Assembly: GCF_040564635.1 (NCBI RefSeq) | Contig: NZ_CP159837.1 | Location: 1,739,001 to 1,803,000 of the forward strand | Direction of reading: 5' to 3' | DNA length: 64,000 nt | DNA from: Planktothricoides raciborskii GIHE-MW2 | GTDB lineage: Bacteria > Cyanobacteriota > Cyanobacteriia > Cyanobacteriales > Laspinemataceae | Shown here: piece by piece, positions 62,150-64,000 of the stretch | Numbering within the stretch: the stretch's first letter is position 1 | Layout of the letters: the number at the start of each line of letters is the position of its first letter | The notes under the pieces: model-generated | Database searches by the model: none | What the model was told of the DNA's origin: nothing | What the model saw: the letters and a program-made list of their open reading frames with translations, nothing else | Made by a program: the position numbers and the translations under genes

Positions 62150-62467
62150 ATGAGCAAAATATCTGAACATCGCCAAGCGCGTCTAGGTCGAGTATTTCCA
62201 GAACGCCAACGTTCCCCAGAAGAACTCGCCCAACGCAAGGCGGAAATGCAAGCATTAATGAAGCGGTGTGACGAAATTTTCGAGGCAGCTAAACCAAAAC
62301 TAATCGATGATTATTACGACTGGTTTATGGTCATCGAACCAGAAAGCGGGGACTATGTTATCGACAAAGACGATAATGTAGCAACACAGAAAGCTCGTGA
62401 AAAATACCCCAATGCTCGGTGTGTGGTTTACTGCGTGAATGAAACCGGAGCCTGTTATCGAGCATGA
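62150..62467 (+). CDS. small protein coupled to an aspartic-protease-like gene
   Basis: 105 residues: RQARLGRVFPERQRSPEELA, RKAEMQALMKRCDEIFEAAK, YYDWFMVIEPESGDYVIDKD, ATQKAREKYPNARCVVYCVN. Predicted helical N-terminus and alpha/beta C-terminus. AGCGAAGGTAATAGAAA precedes the ATG. Its TGA overlaps the next ATG by 4 bp. Pairs of this kind with a retroviral-type aspartic protease occur repeatedly in cyanobacteria and have a toxin-antitoxin-like layout; function not established. Confidence 0.7.
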   Translation: MSKISEHRQARLGRVFPERQRSPEELAQRKAEMQALMKRCDEIFEAAKPKLIDDYYDWFMVIEPESGDYVIDKDDNVATQKAREKYPNARCVVYCVNETGACYRA

Positions 62468-62829
62468 TTAGCGGAGAGTTTAACCACAAGGGAGAATTAG
62501 TGTTTGAAATTGCTTTAATTGCAGCCGATGAAACTGATTGGCAAGTTCAGGCAATTTTTGATACAGGGTTCAATGGTTGGCTGTTGATGAATAACGAAGA
62601 TGTCGATAATTTAGGGTGGTTGCAGCAACCTGAACCTAGAAAAAGTCAGACAGCAGCGGGGACAGTATTTTTTAATGTCTACGAGGGGATTATACTCATC
62701 GATCGAGAGGAGTTCATTATTCCCGTTTTGGGTGGCGATGACATTAAAGAAATTCTCCTGGGGGTGCGTTGGTTGCAATTTAAGCGACTGATTGCCGATT
62801 ATTCTGGCGGAGTTTTGACTTTGGATTAA
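62464..62829 (+). CDS. clan AA aspartic-protease-like protein
   Basis: 121 residues, single-domain retropepsin-like fold. Catalytic motif IFDTGFNGWLL (Asp33-Thr-Gly) is intact, followed by SQTAAGTVFFNVYEGIILID and the hydrophobic ILLGVRWLQFKRLIADY, which matches the second conserved ILG(x)xxLxxxxxxxD segment. Would work as a homodimer. Overlaps the preceding gene by ATGA. Substrate unknown; the upstream partner is the first candidate. Confidence 0.8.
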   Translation: MISGEFNHKGELVFEIALIAADETDWQVQAIFDTGFNGWLLMNNEDVDNLGWLQQPEPRKSQTAAGTVFFNVYEGIILIDREEFIIPVLGGDDIKEILLGVRWLQFKRLIADYSGGVLTLD

Positions 62830-62856
62830 GGGGCGATCGCTTTTGCCCAAAAACCA

Positions 62857-63047
62857 AGAAACCGGGTTTCTGTGGTGGATATGTAGGGGCGAATGCGAGA
62901 ACGCCCCTACTGTGGAGGTACAAAAAGAAACCCGGTTTCTGAATCCTGGGGATAACTAAGAAACCGGGTTTCCCCAAGAAAAGAAACCGGGTTTCTTTGG
63001 TGGATATTATAGTTAACTGTGGAGGTACAGAAAGAAACCCGGTTTCT
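62857..63047. repeat. AGAAACCnGGTTTCT array (spacer type D)
   Basis: Two pairs plus a short CCCCAAG-linked doublet. The left flank GCGATCGCTTTTGCCCAAAA is shared with 56251-56270 and 63715-63734. Confidence 0.9.
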
Positions 63048-63076
63048 GAATCCAAGCGCGATCGCTTATGCAAATC

Positions 63077-63460
63077 CTACCTTTTTATCAGATGAATGCC
63101 CAGCCATTGTGTGAATTCTTCTCTCCCTAATTCACCGGATGCTAGTTTTAAAATCACTTTTTCTTGCTCATCAACTTCAGCATAAATCTCAAATCCATTT
63201 AATACTAGGAAAACTTCCATTGCCGCGTGACCGATGCGTTTGTTGCCATCGAAAAAAGGATGGTTTTTAATCAGAGAAAAGCCTAAAGCTGAAGCTTTTT
63301 CGACAATAGTGGGATAAAGTTCTTGTCCCCCAAAAGTCATGCGCGGTTGTGCGACAGCCGACTCTAGCGCTCCCAAATTGGTGACTCCACCAGTGCCACC
63401 GGATTGCTGCATGAGATGCCGATATATTTCTAAAACTTCAGGTACAGTAAGATAACGCAT
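63077..63460 (-). CDS. doc: Doc-like Fic-family toxin
   Basis: 127 residues. Fic core HPFFDGNKR at 67-75, preceded by IVEKASALGFSLIKN and followed by IGHAAMEVFLVLNG, typical of Doc (death on curing), which phosphorylates EF-Tu. N-terminal YLTVPEVLEIYRHLM is also family-typical. Overlaps the upstream antitoxin gene by 1 bp. Complete. Confidence 0.92.
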   Translation of the reverse strand: MRYLTVPEVLEIYRHLMQQSGGTGGVTNLGALESAVAQPRMTFGGQELYPTIVEKASALGFSLIKNHPFFDGNKRIGHAAMEVFLVLNGFEIYAEVDEQEKVILKLASGELGREEFTQWLGIHLIKR

Positions 63461-63657
63461 TATTGCAGTCTTTGGTAAAGTTCTGCATTTTTATTGAGAA
63501 CGTATGCGATCGCCTGGTTAAAAGAATCTTCCGGTTGATTCACCACTGCTTCCACTCCCATTAAGAGCAATTCTTCTACAGATACTCCCATATTACTGGC
63601 AGTTTTTTCTAGTTTTAGGAGGCGATCGTCAGGAATTGAGATCGTGATATTCTTCAT
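63460..63657 (-). CDS. ribbon-helix-helix antitoxin of the Doc pair
   Basis: 65 residues: MKNITISIPDDRLLKLEKTA, SNMGVSVEELLLMGVEAVVN. The N-terminal beta strand and two helices are those of an RHH DNA-binding domain; the C-terminal part (SFNQAIAYVLNKNAELYQRL) probably inhibits Doc and likely repeats the Phd logic. First gene of the pair, so it can autoregulate. AAGTAAAAA-rich leader with no strong RBS. Confidence 0.85.
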   Translation of the reverse strand: MKNITISIPDDRLLKLEKTASNMGVSVEELLLMGVEAVVNQPEDSFNQAIAYVLNKNAELYQRLQ

Positions 63658-63738
63658 TTTTTACTTTTTGATAGCAGGTTACTCAGGATTTTAGCATATC
63701 AATTGGATGCCTGCGATCGCGCTTTTGCCCAAAAACCA

Positions 63739-64000
63739 AGAAACCGGGTTTCTGTGGTGGATATTATCGTTAACTGTGGAGTTACAAAAAGAAACCCGGT
63801 TTCTGAATCTTGGGGATAACTAAGAAACCGGGTTTCCCCAAGAAAAGAAACCGGGTTTCTGTGGTGGATACCAAAGTTAACTGTGGAGGTACAAAAAGAA
63901 ACCCGGTTTCTCAGACAAGGCGCGATCGCCAAGAAAAGAAACCGGGTTTCTGTGGTGGATATTATAGTTAACTGTGGAGGTACAAAAAGAAACCCGGTTT
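63739..64000. repeat. AGAAACCnGGTTTCT array (spacer type D), cut by window end
   Basis: Four 15-mer pairs with GTGGTGGATATTATCGTTAA-type and GATACCAAAGTTAACTGTGG-type spacers; the last 15-mer is truncated at 64000. Frames through the array encode only repeat peptides. Confidence 0.9.

Overview
The window comes from a filamentous, Oscillatoriales-like cyanobacterium. Evidence: two psbA genes for photosystem II D1, very frequent HIP1 octamers (GCGATCGC), cyanobacterial-type HisB, Dxr, RemA-Gmk and A/CCA-adding enzymes, and many TPR, CHAT, caspase and NB-ARC proteins. The DNA is saturated with short palindromic repeats, above all AGAAACCnGGTTTCT in head-to-head pairs. Several of these run into genes and rewrite their ends.

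Layout. 0-9 kb: tRNA nucleotidyltransferase with an in-frame hairpin insertion, a TPR-CHAT protein, a broken antitoxin and a membrane protein. 9-17.5 kb: an XRE/ImmA regulator-protease pair with palindromic operators, then four genes of unknown role (two are long paralogous coiled coils) and a membrane-anchored pentapeptide-repeat protein, then hisB. 18-26.3 kb: two psbA genes 7,035 bp apart in direct orientation with identical products. They bracket an accessory island holding a frameshifted Uma2 nuclease, a five-gene GTPase operon (one canonical GTPase, one apparently circularly permuted GTPase, three tiny Trp-rich paralogs), a divergent HTH-NB-ARC protein and a hicAB pair. 27-36.5 kb: chrA, a probable 6S-type RNA, gmk-remA, an NFACT/RqcH protein, a TPR protein and a HIT hydrolase. 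37-42.5 kb: a frameshifted secreted lectin-like protein, then a Trypco1-like protein divergent from a caspase-NB-ARC-TPR protein. 43-47.3 kb: dxr, yjbQ and a MacB-type ABC exporter.

The most interesting region is 47.8-61.6 kb, where ten genes lie on the minus strand. In transcription order they are: a small protein, a MotA/TolQ-like ZorA homolog with a long coiled-coil tail, a small helical protein, a MotB/OmpA-like ZorB homolog, an EH-signature (ZorC-like) protein, a divergent Hsp70, a zinc-ribbon/TM/LysM protein, a large helical-repeat protein, a J-like/TM/SPOR-like protein and a GrpE-like protein. This reads as a Zorya-type anti-phage motor in which the usual ZorD helicase or ZorE nuclease is absent and an Hsp70/GrpE/J-like chaperone module takes its place. 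The motor-EH block is bracketed by 172-bp direct repeats. The window ends with an aspartic-protease pair and a Doc-type toxin-antitoxin pair, again set in repeat arrays.

Taken together, ordinary housekeeping genes are interleaved with at least four conflict-type modules (TPR-CHAT, GTPase plus small proteins, Trypco1 plus caspase-STAND, Zorya-like plus Hsp70) and several toxin-antitoxin pairs or remnants. All function calls rest on motif recognition by eye. No database search was possible.
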